64,000 nucleotides of DNA from contig NZ_PGFD01000001.1 in NCBI RefSeq assembly GCF_002797535.1, positions 1,240,001-1,304,000 on the forward strand. The letters run 5' to 3'. The translations under genes and the position numbers were made by a program. The DNA comes from Chryseobacterium geocarposphaerae (GTDB lineage Bacteria > Bacteroidota > Bacteroidia > Flavobacteriales > Weeksellaceae). Below the pieces are notes generated by a model that was not told the DNA's origin, ran no database searches, and worked only from the letters and a program-made list of their open reading frames with translations. This document shows positions 17,577 through 26,637 of the stretch, piece after piece (the first letter of the stretch is position 1; each line of letters starts with the position of its first letter).

Positions 17577-19700
17577 ATGAACACGACACGCTATATACAG
17601 CAAACACTCAATATATCCGAAAAAAACATCAATGCCACTTTAGAATTATTAGCAGAAGACTGCACCATTCCGTTTATTTCGCGTTACCGGAAAGATAAGA
17701 CCGGAAACTTGGATGAAACGCAGATCGAACAGGTTTCAAAGCTTAGCAAACAGTTTGAAGAAATTCTTAAAAGAAAGGAAAGCATTTTAAAATCTATTGA
17801 AGAACAAAATGCCCTGTCTCCCGAACTGAAGCAGAGAATAGAAGAAAGTTTCGATATTCAGGAGCTTGAAGACCTGTATCTGCCTTTTAAGAAAAGAAAG
17901 AAAACCAAAGCTGATGCCGCAAAGGAAAAAGGACTGGAACCTTTAGCCAAAATCATCATGAGTCAAAAAAACAATGATGCATTGTTTTTGGCTTCAAAAT
18001 ACATCAATGATCAGGTTCCTTCTGAAGAGGAAGCTTTGCAGGGGGCAAAAGACATCATGGCAGAATGGATCAACGAAAATATGTATGTCAGAAAAAAGCT
18101 TCGCCGGATGTTCCAGAGAAAAGCTGTGGTAACTTCAAAAGTCGTAAAAGCAAAAAAGGATGAAGAAGATGCTCAGAAATTCGCCCAGTACTTCGAATGG
18201 GAAGAAAACCTCAGCAGAATCCCTTCTCACCGATTGTTGGCTATGCTTAGAGCAGAAACAGAAGGCTTTGTCAAAATAAATGTAGGAATTGATAAAGAAG
18301 AAGCGATCGATTTTATTGAAAATGCCCTAATTAAATCCAGTAACGAAACGACTGAACAGATTTCATTAGCGATCAAAGACAGTTATAAAAGATTATTGGA
18401 ACCTGCAATTTCCAATGAAACACTGCAGGAAGCCAAGGAAAAGGCAGATAAAAAAGCCATCGAGATCTTTTCGGAGAACTTGACACAATTGCTACTGGCA
18501 CCACCATTAGGAGAAAAAAGGATTCTCGCCATTGATCCTGGATATAAAAGCGGCTGTAAAGTAGTCTGTCTGGATGAAAAAGGAGATCTTCTTCATAATG
18601 AAACTATTTATCCTCACGCTCCCCAGAATGAAAGCGGAATGGCGATGAAAAAGATCCGTTCCATGGTAAACGCCTATCATATTGAAGCGATCTCGATCGG
18701 AAACGGAACTGCAAGCCGCGAAACCGAATTTTTTATTAAAAAAATTGCGTTTGATAAACCGTTACAGGTTTTTGTGGTTTCGGAAGCCGGAGCCTCGGTA
18801 TATTCTGCAAGTAAAATCGCAAGGGACGAATTTCCCACTTATGATGTGACCGTTCGTGGTTCTGTTTCCATCGGGAGGAGACTGGCTGATCCGTTGGCAG
18901 AGCTTGTAAAGATTGATCCGAAATCTATCGGAGTCGGACAGTATCAGCACGACGTAGACCAGACTCAACTGAAAAACGAATTGGATTCTACGGTTATGAA
19001 ATGCGTAAACTCTGTGGGGATTAACCTGAATACTGCAAGTAAGTCATTATTAAGTTATGTCTCAGGAATCGGAGAAAAGATGGCTGAAAACATCGTTAAC
19101 TATCGTACGGAAAACGGTGCCTTTGAAGACAGGAAACAGCTTAAAAAAGTTCCTAGATTAGGAGAAAAGGCATTTCAGCAGGCGGCAGCATTTGTGAGAA
19201 TTCATAATGCTAAAAATCCGCTGGATAATTCTGCCGTGCATCCTGAAGCCTACGGAATTGTTGAAAAAATGGCTAAAGATCTGGGAATTAAAACACATGA
19301 ACTTATTGCAAATAAGGAAAAGATTGCTTTAGTATATCCTGAAAAATATATTACGGAAGATATCGGAATCCTGAGTATTAAAGACATTCTTAAAGAGCTT
19401 GAAAAACCGGGATTAGACCCGAGAAAAGCAGCCAAAGTCTTTGAATTTGATCCGAATGTTAAAAGTATTAAAGATCTGAGAACCGGAATGATCTTACCGG
19501 GAATCGTAAATAATATTACGGCTTTCGGCTGTTTCGTAGATTTAGGAATTAAAGAAAGCGGGCTGGTTCATATCTCCCAGCTGAAAGACGGGTTTGTTTC
19601 GGATGTTAACGAGGTGGTAAAACTGCATCAGCATGTCCAGGTAAAAGTAACAGATGTGGATGAAGCAAGAAAAAGAGTGCAGCTGAGTATGATACTATAA
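17577..19700 (+). CDS. tex: Tex family RNA-binding transcription accessory protein
   Basis: The 707-aa length and domain order are typical of Tex. The helical N-terminal domain includes 'CTIPFISRYRKDKTGNLDE' and 'EDLYLPFKKRKKTKA'. A YqgF/RuvX-like domain starts at about 316 ('ILAIDPGYKSGCKVVCLD'), tandem helix-hairpin-helix motifs lie at about 490-545 ('LNTASKSLLSYVSGIGEKMAENIV'), and a C-terminal S1 RNA-binding domain at about 634-702 ('GMILPGIVNNITAFGCFVDLG'). Tex is a cytoplasmic nucleic-acid-binding protein linked to transcription and transcript stability. It is the first gene of a short run with the RDD gene 11 nt downstream. Confidence 0.96.
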   Translation: MNTTRYIQQTLNISEKNINATLELLAEDCTIPFISRYRKDKTGNLDETQIEQVSKLSKQFEEILKRKESILKSIEEQNALSPELKQRIEESFDIQELEDLYLPFKKRKKTKADAAKEKGLEPLAKIIMSQKNNDALFLASKYINDQVPSEEEALQGAKDIMAEWINENMYVRKKLRRMFQRKAVVTSKVVKAKKDEEDAQKFAQYFEWEENLSRIPSHRLLAMLRAETEGFVKINVGIDKEEAIDFIENALIKSSNETTEQISLAIKDSYKRLLEPAISNETLQEAKEKADKKAIEIFSENLTQLLLAPPLGEKRILAIDPGYKSGCKVVCLDEKGDLLHNETIYPHAPQNESGMAMKKIRSMVNAYHIEAISIGNGTASRETEFFIKKIAFDKPLQVFVVSEAGASVYSASKIARDEFPTYDVTVRGSVSIGRRLADPLAELVKIDPKSIGVGQYQHDVDQTQLKNELDSTVMKCVNSVGINLNTASKSLLSYVSGIGEKMAENIVNYRTENGAFEDRKQLKKVPRLGEKAFQQAAAFVRIHNAKNPLDNSAVHPEAYGIVEKMAKDLGIKTHELIANKEKIALVYPEKYITEDIGILSIKDILKELEKPGLDPRKAAKVFEFDPNVKSIKDLRTGMILPGIVNNITAFGCFVDLGIKESGLVHISQLKDGFVSDVNEVVKLHQHVQVKVTDVDEARKRVQLSMIL

Positions 19701-19711
19701 ACTATTGCAGC

Positions 19712-20290
19712 GTGAAAATATCAGAAATTAAAGAAAGAAAAATCATCCACAGACCTACTTTGGATTTTGACGAAGACGGGAAGAGAATCTATCACGCCTA
19801 TGAATATTACTTGCCCTATAATCCTAGTTTTAAAAATAGTGAAACTCAAAGACTCTTCGCCAAATGGATTGATATGGCTATCTTTTCTTTAATTTTTTAT
19901 TTGTTATTCAACAAAATACTTATTGCCAGTATTCTGCTTTCAATACCTTGCGTTATTATTTTCGGTGCTATAACTGAGTTTTATTTCGGTACTACTTTAG
20001 GAAAGAAAATATTCAGGATGAAAGTCATTGATGATGAAGGGAATTACCCAAGCTTTTTAAAATCAATATCAAGAAATATTTTGTGTCTGGCCAATTTCTA
20101 TCCTGTTTTTTCAGAACGCACTACTAAAACAGTTGCAATGGGAACCAGAACCGGAACTGTAATGAACTTCAGTATGCATATGAATAACAAAATCTGTAAA
20201 ACATATATAGTAAAAGAAAGTAAAATAGAAGAAATCAGGAGTCTCTTGGATGTAGAACTTCCTAAAAACAATGAGCGACTTATTGATTAA
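19712..20290 (+). CDS. RDD family membrane protein
   Basis: The 192-aa integral membrane protein starts at GTG 19712, 11 nt after the tex stop. The 'FAKWIDMAIFSLIFYLLF' helix begins the RDD-type region, followed by a second hydrophobic stretch and then 'TEFYFGTTLGKKIFRMKVID', which holds the conserved G.(T).G(K)....(M).V.D segment of RDD proteins. The first helix carries a Lys where the family usually has Arg before the Asp. Substrate unknown. It is probably cotranscribed with tex and ends at the terminator at 20270-20310. Confidence 0.82.
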   Translation: MKISEIKERKIIHRPTLDFDEDGKRIYHAYEYYLPYNPSFKNSETQRLFAKWIDMAIFSLIFYLLFNKILIASILLSIPCVIIFGAITEFYFGTTLGKKIFRMKVIDDEGNYPSFLKSISRNILCLANFYPVFSERTTKTVAMGTRTGTVMNFSMHMNNKICKTYIVKESKIEEIRSLLDVELPKNNERLID

Positions 20291-20310
20291 GCCGCTCATT
20301 ATTTTTTAAT
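20270..20310 (+). terminator. Terminator of the tex-RDD transcript
   Basis: AATGAGCGACT (20270-20280) pairs with AGCCGCTCATT (20290-20300) with one mismatch, then ATTTTTT. The stem overlaps the end of the RDD coding sequence. Confidence 0.8.
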
Positions 20311-20315
20311 GCATT

Positions 20316-20345
20316 GAATAAAAAAACCGGCTTAAATAAGCCGGT
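20316..20345 (-). terminator. Terminator of the histone H1-like gene
   Basis: ACCGGCTTA and TAAGCCGGT (20326-20345) form a perfect 9-bp stem. On the minus strand a run of seven T follows. The stem ends 11 nt from the H1-like stop codon. Confidence 0.9.
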
Positions 20346-20355
20346 AAAGAAATTT

Positions 20356-20532
20356 TTATTTTTTAGATTCTTCAACAGAAACTTTTCTGAAATCTTTGAA
20401 CAGTTTGCTCAATTCCAAAGCTGCTTTACGAGCTCTAGTCCCAGCTGCCTTGTTTCCTTTCTCAGCTTGTTGGTTAGCTTCAGTTGTAAAAGTTTCGAAT
20501 TCTGCGTTGATTTTTTCAATTAGTTCTTTCAT
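20356..20532 (-). CDS. Histone H1-like (Hc1-type) small basic protein
   Basis: A 58-aa frame runs from ATG at 20532 to TAA at 20356 on the minus strand. It begins MKELIEKINAEFETF, continues with 'KGNKAAGTRARKAALELSKLF' and ends 'FRKVSVEESKK'. This strongly resembles the short histone H1-like (Hc1 family) proteins common in Flavobacteriia, which are lysine-rich and thought to associate with the nucleoid. It is monocistronic, with its own terminator. The identification rests on remembered family sequence, not on a search. Confidence 0.88.
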   Translation of the reverse strand: MKELIEKINAEFETFTTEANQQAEKGNKAAGTRARKAALELSKLFKDFRKVSVEESKK

Positions 20533-20686
20533 GTATTTAAAATTTTAGGCTGCAAATATAGGCTTTCAGGCGGATGTAGCCTAGTCTGATTAAAAAAAAT
20601 TAATATTTAATCCATAAAATTGTTCAAAAAAAGTAAAAACTCAAATAAATACACCCAAAACCTGAACTAACATTGAATTTTTTACT

Positions 20687-20694
20687 TACTTTTG
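20687..20694 (+). promoter_or_regulatory. Putative -7 promoter element
   Basis: TACTTTTG matches TAnnTTTG and lies 19 nt upstream of the ATG at 20714. A TTG occurs at 20673 but at shorter spacing than the usual 19 nt. Confidence 0.5.
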
Positions 20695-20713
20695 ATACTT
20701 CACAAAAAGACCA

Positions 20714-20959
20714 ATGAATAAAAAAGTACTAAGTTTCGCATTCCTTATTTTCTGCATCACTCTTTTATCCGCTCAAATAACCAATACTCCCGAGAATACT
20801 GATTCAGTAACTACTACGATCACTCAAGGCGGAATCGGATTGGGATCTGTTATAGCAGTAGTTGCTTCCTGGGACAGAAACCGGTCTATTTTATGGGCCA
20901 TCATTCACGGAATATTAAGCTGGGTCTATGTCATCTATTTTGCTTTAACAAGAAAGTAA
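20714..20959 (+). CDS. Small exported membrane protein, unknown function
   Basis: The 81-aa product begins with a signal peptide or first membrane segment (MNKKVLSFAFLIFCITLLSAQ). After a short polar T/S/N-rich stretch comes 'GGIGLGSVIAVVASW', a hydrophilic 'DRNRS' turn, then a second hydrophobic helix ('ILWAIIHGILSWVYVIYFAL') ending TRK. Overall it looks like a two-helix inner-membrane hairpin after signal cleavage. I do not recognise a named family. It is preceded by a good -7 element and followed closely by the convergent DUF488 remnant. Confidence 0.7.
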   Translation: MNKKVLSFAFLIFCITLLSAQITNTPENTDSVTTTITQGGIGLGSVIAVVASWDRNRSILWAIIHGILSWVYVIYFALTRK

Positions 20960-20961
20960 GA

Positions 20962-21318
20962 CTATTTTAAAGATTCCGGATAACGTTTCAATATAATAGG
21001 ATGACAATATTTTTCATCCTTTGCTGCATATACCTGCGTGATCTTTTCCTGCTTTTTTATGCTGTTGCAGAAATTTTTCGCTCTCATAATTGCTACGCAG
21101 TTCCTGCAGATATTTTTCTAAAAAACTCCGGCCACAGATCCGGATCATGATGAAGCCAATGTCTTAATTCCGTGGAGGGAGCAAGATCCTTGTTCCATTC
21201 ATCAATCTCCGCTTTATCTTTAGAGAGCCCTCTCGGTCATAACGGTCTGCCAAAACACGGTAGCCATCTTTCGGGAAGTCTTTTCGCATACTCGTTTTAA
21301 AGCAATATTTAACATCAT
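20962..21318 (-). pseudogene. DUF488 (YeaO-like) pseudogene with multiple frameshifts
   Basis: Reading the minus strand across frames recovers a DUF488/YeaO-like protein: start 'MMLNIALKRVCE', then in other frames '[12 protein letters not shown]', '[19 protein letters not shown]', '[18 protein letters not shown]', '[17 protein letters not shown]' and finally 'ITQVYAAKDEKYCHPIILKR' with stop at 20962. At least four frame changes are needed. They include a lost base near the expected 'RLWPRG' and one extra T in a T6 run after 'WPEF'. This is a decayed copy of a family whose biochemical role is not well established. Sequencing error could explain one shift but hardly all of them. Confidence 0.82.
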
Positions 21319-21385
21319 ATACTGTTTTAAGATCTATTAAATAGACTAAGACTTATCTTAATGGTAAGAATATCTATAATTAATT

Positions 21386-21393
21386 TATCTTTG
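21386..21393 (+). promoter_or_regulatory. -7 promoter element of the plus-strand pectin operon
   Basis: TATCTTTG is a perfect TAnnTTTG and lies only 7 nt before the palindrome at 21400-21413, so that site would overlap the transcription start. No clear TTG is seen 19 nt upstream. Confidence 0.55.
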
Positions 21394-21399
21394 AAACAA

Positions 21400-21413
21400 T
21401 GCAATCGATTACA
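21400..21413 (+). promoter_or_regulatory. Candidate operator, TGCAATCGATTACA
   Basis: A near-perfect palindrome centred on CG, 117 nt upstream of the GH28 start. It shares the core AATCGATTRC with 30129-30144, 44374-44388 (reverse) and 48879-48900. Its position just after a -7 element suggests repression. The binding protein is unknown; the only regulator in the window is the GntR-type protein at 29051-30094. Confidence 0.6.
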
Positions 21414-21529
21414 AATTTAACTCATCCATTATACCTGCCGACAGTGCAGGATAATTTTTAAACGCAATTGATTTAGATTGCAATACATAAAAGGAAATAG
21501 CTAAAGTAGCCTTCTTAAAACCTGACATT

Positions 21530-22933
21530 ATGAAAAAATATGCCTTATTCTTTTTAATCCTAGTATTATCCGTACCGTTTTCGGCTCAATATAAACCGTG
21601 GACTTCCGCACAACAGCCTTTAAAAGAAATCAAAGCTTTAAAAAAGCAAATCAAAAAACCGGAATTCAGAAAAGTAGATTATTTGATTACCGATTTCGGA
21701 GCCGTTGGTGACGGAAAAACAAAAAATACGGAAGCTTTCAAAAAGGCGATTGAAAAATGTAATGCAGAAGGTGGAGGAAGAGTGGTTGTTCCGAACGGAG
21801 TTTTCTTAACCGGTGCAATTTATCTAAAATCGAATGTCAACCTTCATTTAAGCGACGGTTCCACAATTTTATTCAGTCAGGACAGCAACGACTACCCTAT
21901 CGTTTTCACCCGTTGGGAAGGGATGGAATGTATGAATTATTCATCTTTAATTTATGCTTACGAAGAAGAAAATATCGCCATTACCGGAAAAGGAACATTG
22001 GACGGAAATGCTGATTTGGACAATTGGTGGTTCTGGTGTGGTGCCACAAAATATGGTTACAACGAAACTCGTCCGGGAAGACAAAATCCGGCCCGTGCGA
22101 AGCTTCACGAATATATGGCGCAGAGAAAACCTGCAAGAGAAAGGATTTTCGGGGATGGATGGTATTTAAGACCGAATTTTGTTCAGCCTTACAAGTCTAA
22201 AAACTTTTATATGGCGGATGTTTTGGTTAAAAATTCTCCAATGTGGAACCTGAATCCTGTTTTGTGTGAAAATGTTTTAATCGAAAGAGTAAAAGTCATC
22301 AGCCACGGACCCAACAACGACGGTTTCGATCCTGAAGCCTGTAAAAATGTGTGGATTAAAGATTCTTATTTCGACACAGGAGACGACTGTATCGCCATAA
22401 AATCCGGAAGAGACGAGGATGGAAGAGACATCGGAAGACCTGCCGAAAACCACATCATCGAAAACTGCGAAATGAAAGACGGTCACGGCGGTGTCGTTAT
22501 CGGAAGTGAAATTGCAGGAGGTGCGAAAAACATTTATGCTATCGGAAATGTAATGGACAGCAAAAATCTTGATCGCGCGTTAAGAATTAAAACCAGCTCT
22601 AGCCGTGGCGGAATCATCGAAAACGTATTTTTCTACAACACCAAAGTTGGGGCTTACAAAGAAGCTGCGGTTCGCTTCAATATGCATTACGAAAAGCCAG
22701 GAAATCACATTCCAACGATGAGAAATATATGGGTGGAGAATTTAACGGTTGATAAAGGCGGAAAATATGCTGTTTTCTCCGATGCTTACGAAACTTCACC
22801 CGTAACCGATTTCACCATGATCAATTCTACCATGAACGGTATTGAGATTCCGTATAAAGTGGATTATATGAAAAATGTTACTTTGAAAAATGTAACGGTA
22901 AACGGGAAACCTTTAACTGATCTAAAACCATAA
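21530..22933 (+). CDS. GH28 polygalacturonase/rhamnogalacturonan hydrolase family
   Basis: The 467-aa protein has a signal peptide (about 1-20, ending FSAQ). The right-handed beta-helix fold of GH28 is indicated by 'DFGAVGDGKTKNTEAF', and the catalytic signature is complete: N262-N-D264, D285-D286 ('DTGDDCIAIKSG'), H319 ('GHGG') and R352-I-K354. The enzyme hydrolyses alpha-galacturonosyl linkages in pectin; exo or endo mode and homogalacturonan versus RG preference cannot be told. It heads a tight plus-strand operon (1 nt to the DUF4450 gene) behind the operator at 21400. Confidence 0.93.
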   Translation: MKKYALFFLILVLSVPFSAQYKPWTSAQQPLKEIKALKKQIKKPEFRKVDYLITDFGAVGDGKTKNTEAFKKAIEKCNAEGGGRVVVPNGVFLTGAIYLKSNVNLHLSDGSTILFSQDSNDYPIVFTRWEGMECMNYSSLIYAYEEENIAITGKGTLDGNADLDNWWFWCGATKYGYNETRPGRQNPARAKLHEYMAQRKPARERIFGDGWYLRPNFVQPYKSKNFYMADVLVKNSPMWNLNPVLCENVLIERVKVISHGPNNDGFDPEACKNVWIKDSYFDTGDDCIAIKSGRDEDGRDIGRPAENHIIENCEMKDGHGGVVIGSEIAGGAKNIYAIGNVMDSKNLDRALRIKTSSSRGGIIENVFFYNTKVGAYKEAAVRFNMHYEKPGNHIPTMRNIWVENLTVDKGGKYAVFSDAYETSPVTDFTMINSTMNGIEIPYKVDYMKNVTLKNVTVNGKPLTDLKP

Positions 22934-22934
22934 G

Positions 22935-25900
22935 ATGCGAAGGAAAACCATTTTCGCCGGACTCATCGTTTTATCGGCACTCTCCCATTCTTTTGCCCAG
23001 TCGAAACACTGGCAGAACAAAGAACGTGAGCTGCATTATAAAGAAGACAAAGGTGATTTTTTATTGGTCAACGGAAAATACCGTTTCAATCGAGCTTTGT
23101 ATGGCGACAACCGTGCATCGAGAGTTGAAGCGGGAGATTTGCCGGAATTTGCATTGTATCTTCCTGGAATGGGCGGAAATCTTCAGTTTATCATTCAGAA
23201 AGGAAATTCAATTAAAAAATTAATTAATGCTGATAAGATTGAAACCCGTTATCGGCCAGGTTCGATGCTGTATGAAATCAAAGACCCAATTCTTGGAAAA
23301 GGAAGTTTGAAACTGACCGTCTTGACACAAGCTAAAGAAGAAGGTTTGGTGGTGAAAATGGAAACTGTCAATATAGATTCGTCAACAAAAATCTATGCAG
23401 TTTACGGCGGTGCAAGCGGAACAACTTTCAGCAGAAATGGCGACATTGGTGCAGACCCGGAATCCGGATTTTATCTATTGCCGGAATATTGTAGGATTAA
23501 TGAATATAAGATTAGGAAAAATCAATTTCAACTAAATTATCCAAACAAGAAAAAAGAAATTCAAACCATTAACGGGGGTTTTTCAAATGTAAATTCTCTT
23601 CAACTGACAGATGCAAAAACTTTAGAAAATCTTGAGAAGTTCACGCAAAATAAAAATGAAGAATCTCCAATTGTCTATGCCTCTTATTCTTCACAAAGCC
23701 AACCTATTTATATCCAGATTGCCAAAGGAATATTATCCAAAAACTTTTCATATGAAGATTTAAAAAACATCTTTAATGAAGCTGAAAAATCACGTTTAAC
23801 ATTAACCAATCGAATTCAGTTAAAAACTCCGGATGCAGATTTGAATAATTTCGGAGCCAATTTAGCGGTTGCCGCAGACGGAATTTGGGAAAGTCCGACT
23901 TTCCTTCACGGCGCAGTTGCCTGGAGAATGCGGTTGAATGCTTGGCGAGGAGCTTACACAGCAGATGCATTGAGTTGGCACGACAGAGCAAAAGAACATT
24001 TTGAAAGTTATGCCAATTCTCAGGTTTTAAAACCCGATTTTGCGCCTGTAGAAATGGATACGATGCGTCATCTTGCCCGTCACGAAGAGAAAATGGGTAC
24101 TTCGGTTTTTTCGAGCGGATATATTTCCAGAAATCCGAACGACAACACAAAACCGCATCATTATGATATGAATCTGGTGTTTTTTGACCAGCTATTTTCG
24201 CATTTCAATTACACGGGAGACAAAGAATTTTTGAAAAAAAAGTGGCCAACGCTGGTTCGTCATATGGATTGGGAAAAACGAAATTTCAAACGTGGCGATT
24301 TGTACGATGCGTATGCTGCTATTTGGGCGAGCGATGCGCTTCAGTATTCGGGTGGAAAAGTGACGCACACTTCGGCGTATAATTACAGAGCCAACCGTGA
24401 AATGGCGAAACTGGCGAAAATCATTGGCGAAAACCCTCAACCTTACGAGCAGGAAGCCGATGCGATTTTAAAGGCAATGAAAAATGAACTTTGGATTAAA
24501 AACAAAGGTTATTTTTCTGAATATAAAGATGCTTTAGGCAATCAAATCGTTCACGACAAACCGGGAGTCTGGTCGATTTATCACGTTTCAGACGCGTTTA
24601 TTCTGAATGAATTTGAGAATTATCAGAACTTACAATACATTAATAATCACACACCGAAAATTCCGATTACAGTAAAAGGTGCGGCTCATAAAGACTATTA
24701 TACTTTAGCGACCACCAACTGGCAACCTTACGATTGGTCGATCAACAATGTGGCGTTGGCGGAAAACTTACAAACCGCTTTGGCGTACTGGCAAGCCGGA
24801 AGAAATGAAGATGCGTACCAACTTTGGAAAGGAAATCTGGTTGAATCAATGTACTACGGCATTAGTCCGGGGAATTTTGAACAGCTTTCTCATTACGATG
24901 CATTTCGTGGAGAATTGTACAGAGATTTCGCCGACCCAATTGGTGTGGCTTCAAGAACTTTAACAGAAGGACTTTTCGGTGTTTATCCAAATTTGTTGGA
25001 AAATAAAATCAGCATCAAACCAGGTTTTCCGAAAGACTGGAATTCTGCCGAACTGAAACTTCCGGATTGGGAGTATCAGTTTAAAAGAACTTCGAAGAAA
25101 ACTGAATATAATTTTAGTTCAAAGTATCAGAATCCTGTAGCTTTAGAAATGCAGATTCCTGTGAATTATTCCAATATCAAATCGGTTAAAGTAAATGGTA
25201 AAAATGTAGATTGGAAAGTTAAACCAAATTCTATTTTACAACCCATTATTCAGTTTGAAACGCCAAAAGGAAAAGATTTTAAAATTGAAATCAATTCTTT
25301 AGGTGAAGAAATTAAAAATGAGCAAACCGATTTCAAAAATTATATTTCTGAAAATCTTCAATTGAATTTTGATTCAAAAAAGAAAATTAAAGATATTCTT
25401 GACCCGCAGGAATTAGTTAAAAATCGAAACGGAAATCAGTTCAATTTAATTCAGGAAGAAAGAAAAGGAACTTTTTTTGTGCAAGTTGAGCAAAACGGAA
25501 CCACTTGGTGGCAACCTGTGAATGTAGATATCCGTTTTCCTTTGGAAACAAAATGGGTTAATAAAAAGCTGCAAATTCAATCTAAATCATCGAATCCAAT
25601 TAATGGAAAATTGAATATTAGTGGTTTAAATAAAACTTTCAGTATTCAAAAAAATCAAAGTGTATCAATTGAAATTCCATCAAATTATTTAAGTAAAGGA
25701 ACCAATTCTATTGAGCTTGAATACAACGGAATCAAACAAAATATTGAAATCACGGATTGGGAAATTGAAAATCAAGGTCAGTTCAACACTATTTCATTAG
25801 CTTCAAAATACAATGAAAAAGTGACTGAGATTTTCAATCAGAAATATCTTTCGCCAAGACTAAAAGTCCCTACGCTGCAACTTCCGTGGCAGGGAATCGG

Positions 25901-26498
25901 AAACTGGTGCTATCCGCTGATTACCGCACAAATTGATGACAGCGGATTGATGAATAAAAGAAAAAATAACAAAGTTGACTTTCTCGGAATTCCTTTTTTA
26001 ATTGATAAAACGGATAAAAATATTGCCTTTGCAAGTCAGTGGGACAATTATCCTGATTTAATTGAAATCCCTTTGAATGGAAAAGGAAAGAAAATTTATT
26101 TTTTAATGGCTGGCTCTACCAATCCGATGCAGTCGCAAATTGTAAATGGAACAATTACGGTTCAATATGTTGACGGTTCAACTTCTAAATTGGAATTGAA
26201 AAATCCAGTGAATTGGTGGCCGATTGAGCAGGACTTGTTTGATGATAATTTTGCTTTTGAAATTCCGGATGATAAAATTCCGTACCGTGTAAAATTGAAA
26301 ACCGGAGAATTATATAAAGGAGGTACCTTGAGCAAATATTCGAGCATCAAAGGATTTACTGACCGTCAGGTTGATGGTGGAGCTGCAACGATTTTAGATT
26401 TGCCAATAAATCCGAATAAAGAATTAAAATCTGTGAAATTAACAGCAGTGAGCAATGATGTGGTGATTGGAATAATGAGCGCGACGGTTTTGAGATAG
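22935..26498 (+). CDS. DUF4450-type, six-hairpin glycosidase-like exported protein
   Basis: The 1187-aa protein has a signal peptide (about 1-21, ending HSFAQ). The N-terminal part (about 25-290) is beta-rich ('LLVNGKYRFNRALYGDNRASR', 'LPEFALYLPGMGGNLQF'). The middle (about 300-690) has the helical pattern and acidic/aromatic loops of an (alpha/alpha)6 six-hairpin glycosidase ('WRMRLNAWRGAYTADALSWHDRA', 'YDMNLVFFDQLF', 'YDAYAAIWASDALQYSGGKVTHTSAYNY'). The C-terminal third looks like beta-sandwich modules. I place it with DUF4450 proteins found in Bacteroidota pectin loci. Substrate and catalytic residues are not established. It sits 1 nt after GH28, pointing to a role in pectin side-chain or backbone cleavage. 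Confidence 0.75.
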   Translation: MRRKTIFAGLIVLSALSHSFAQSKHWQNKERELHYKEDKGDFLLVNGKYRFNRALYGDNRASRVEAGDLPEFALYLPGMGGNLQFIIQKGNSIKKLINADKIETRYRPGSMLYEIKDPILGKGSLKLTVLTQAKEEGLVVKMETVNIDSSTKIYAVYGGASGTTFSRNGDIGADPESGFYLLPEYCRINEYKIRKNQFQLNYPNKKKEIQTINGGFSNVNSLQLTDAKTLENLEKFTQNKNEESPIVYASYSSQSQPIYIQIAKGILSKNFSYEDLKNIFNEAEKSRLTLTNRIQLKTPDADLNNFGANLAVAADGIWESPTFLHGAVAWRMRLNAWRGAYTADALSWHDRAKEHFESYANSQVLKPDFAPVEMDTMRHLARHEEKMGTSVFSSGYISRNPNDNTKPHHYDMNLVFFDQLFSHFNYTGDKEFLKKKWPTLVRHMDWEKRNFKRGDLYDAYAAIWASDALQYSGGKVTHTSAYNYRANREMAKLAKIIGENPQPYEQEADAILKAMKNELWIKNKGYFSEYKDALGNQIVHDKPGVWSIYHVSDAFILNEFENYQNLQYINNHTPKIPITVKGAAHKDYYTLATTNWQPYDWSINNVALAENLQTALAYWQAGRNEDAYQLWKGNLVESMYYGISPGNFEQLSHYDAFRGELYRDFADPIGVASRTLTEGLFGVYPNLLENKISIKPGFPKDWNSAELKLPDWEYQFKRTSKKTEYNFSSKYQNPVALEMQIPVNYSNIKSVKVNGKNVDWKVKPNSILQPIIQFETPKGKDFKIEINSLGEEIKNEQTDFKNYISENLQLNFDSKKKIKDILDPQELVKNRNGNQFNLIQEERKGTFFVQVEQNGTTWWQPVNVDIRFPLETKWVNKKLQIQSKSSNPINGKLNISGLNKTFSIQKNQSVSIEIPSNYLSKGTNSIELEYNGIKQNIEITDWEIENQGQFNTISLASKYNEKVTEIFNQKYLSPRLKVPTLQLPWQGIGNWCYPLITAQIDDSGLMNKRKNNKVDFLGIPFLIDKTDKNIAFASQWDNYPDLIEIPLNGKGKKIYFLMAGSTNPMQSQIVNGTITVQYVDGSTSKLELKNPVNWWPIEQDLFDDNFAFEIPDDKIPYRVKLKTGELYKGGTLSKYSSIKGFTDRQVDGGAATILDLPINPNKELKSVKLTAVSNDVVIGIMSATVLR

Positions 26499-26531
26499 TA
26501 ATAATGGTTGGTAAATAAAATATAATTGACG

Positions 26532-26611
26532 GTTTGTCATTCCGAGGAACGAGGAATCTATTAGAAAATTGAGATTCTTCACTGCACTTCGTTTCGTTCA
26601 GAATGACAAAC
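26532..26611. repeat. Palindromic intergenic repeat, copy 2
   Basis: GTTTGTCATTC (26532-26542) pairs with GAATGACAAAC (26601-26611), with inner arms 'GAATCT...GAGATTC' and the marker 'CTTCGTTTCGTTCAGAATGACA'. It is the same family as 7249-7330 and 52773-52872. It separates the DUF4450 gene from the next gene and could attenuate readthrough. Confidence 0.75.
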
Positions 26612-26637
26612 GTGAAAACATAAAATAAAAATTTAAA

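Noticed and set aside
23773..24150. Minus-strand 125-codon frame inside the DUF4450 gene
   Set aside because: It is antisense to a well-supported long gene and shows no signal peptide or domain.
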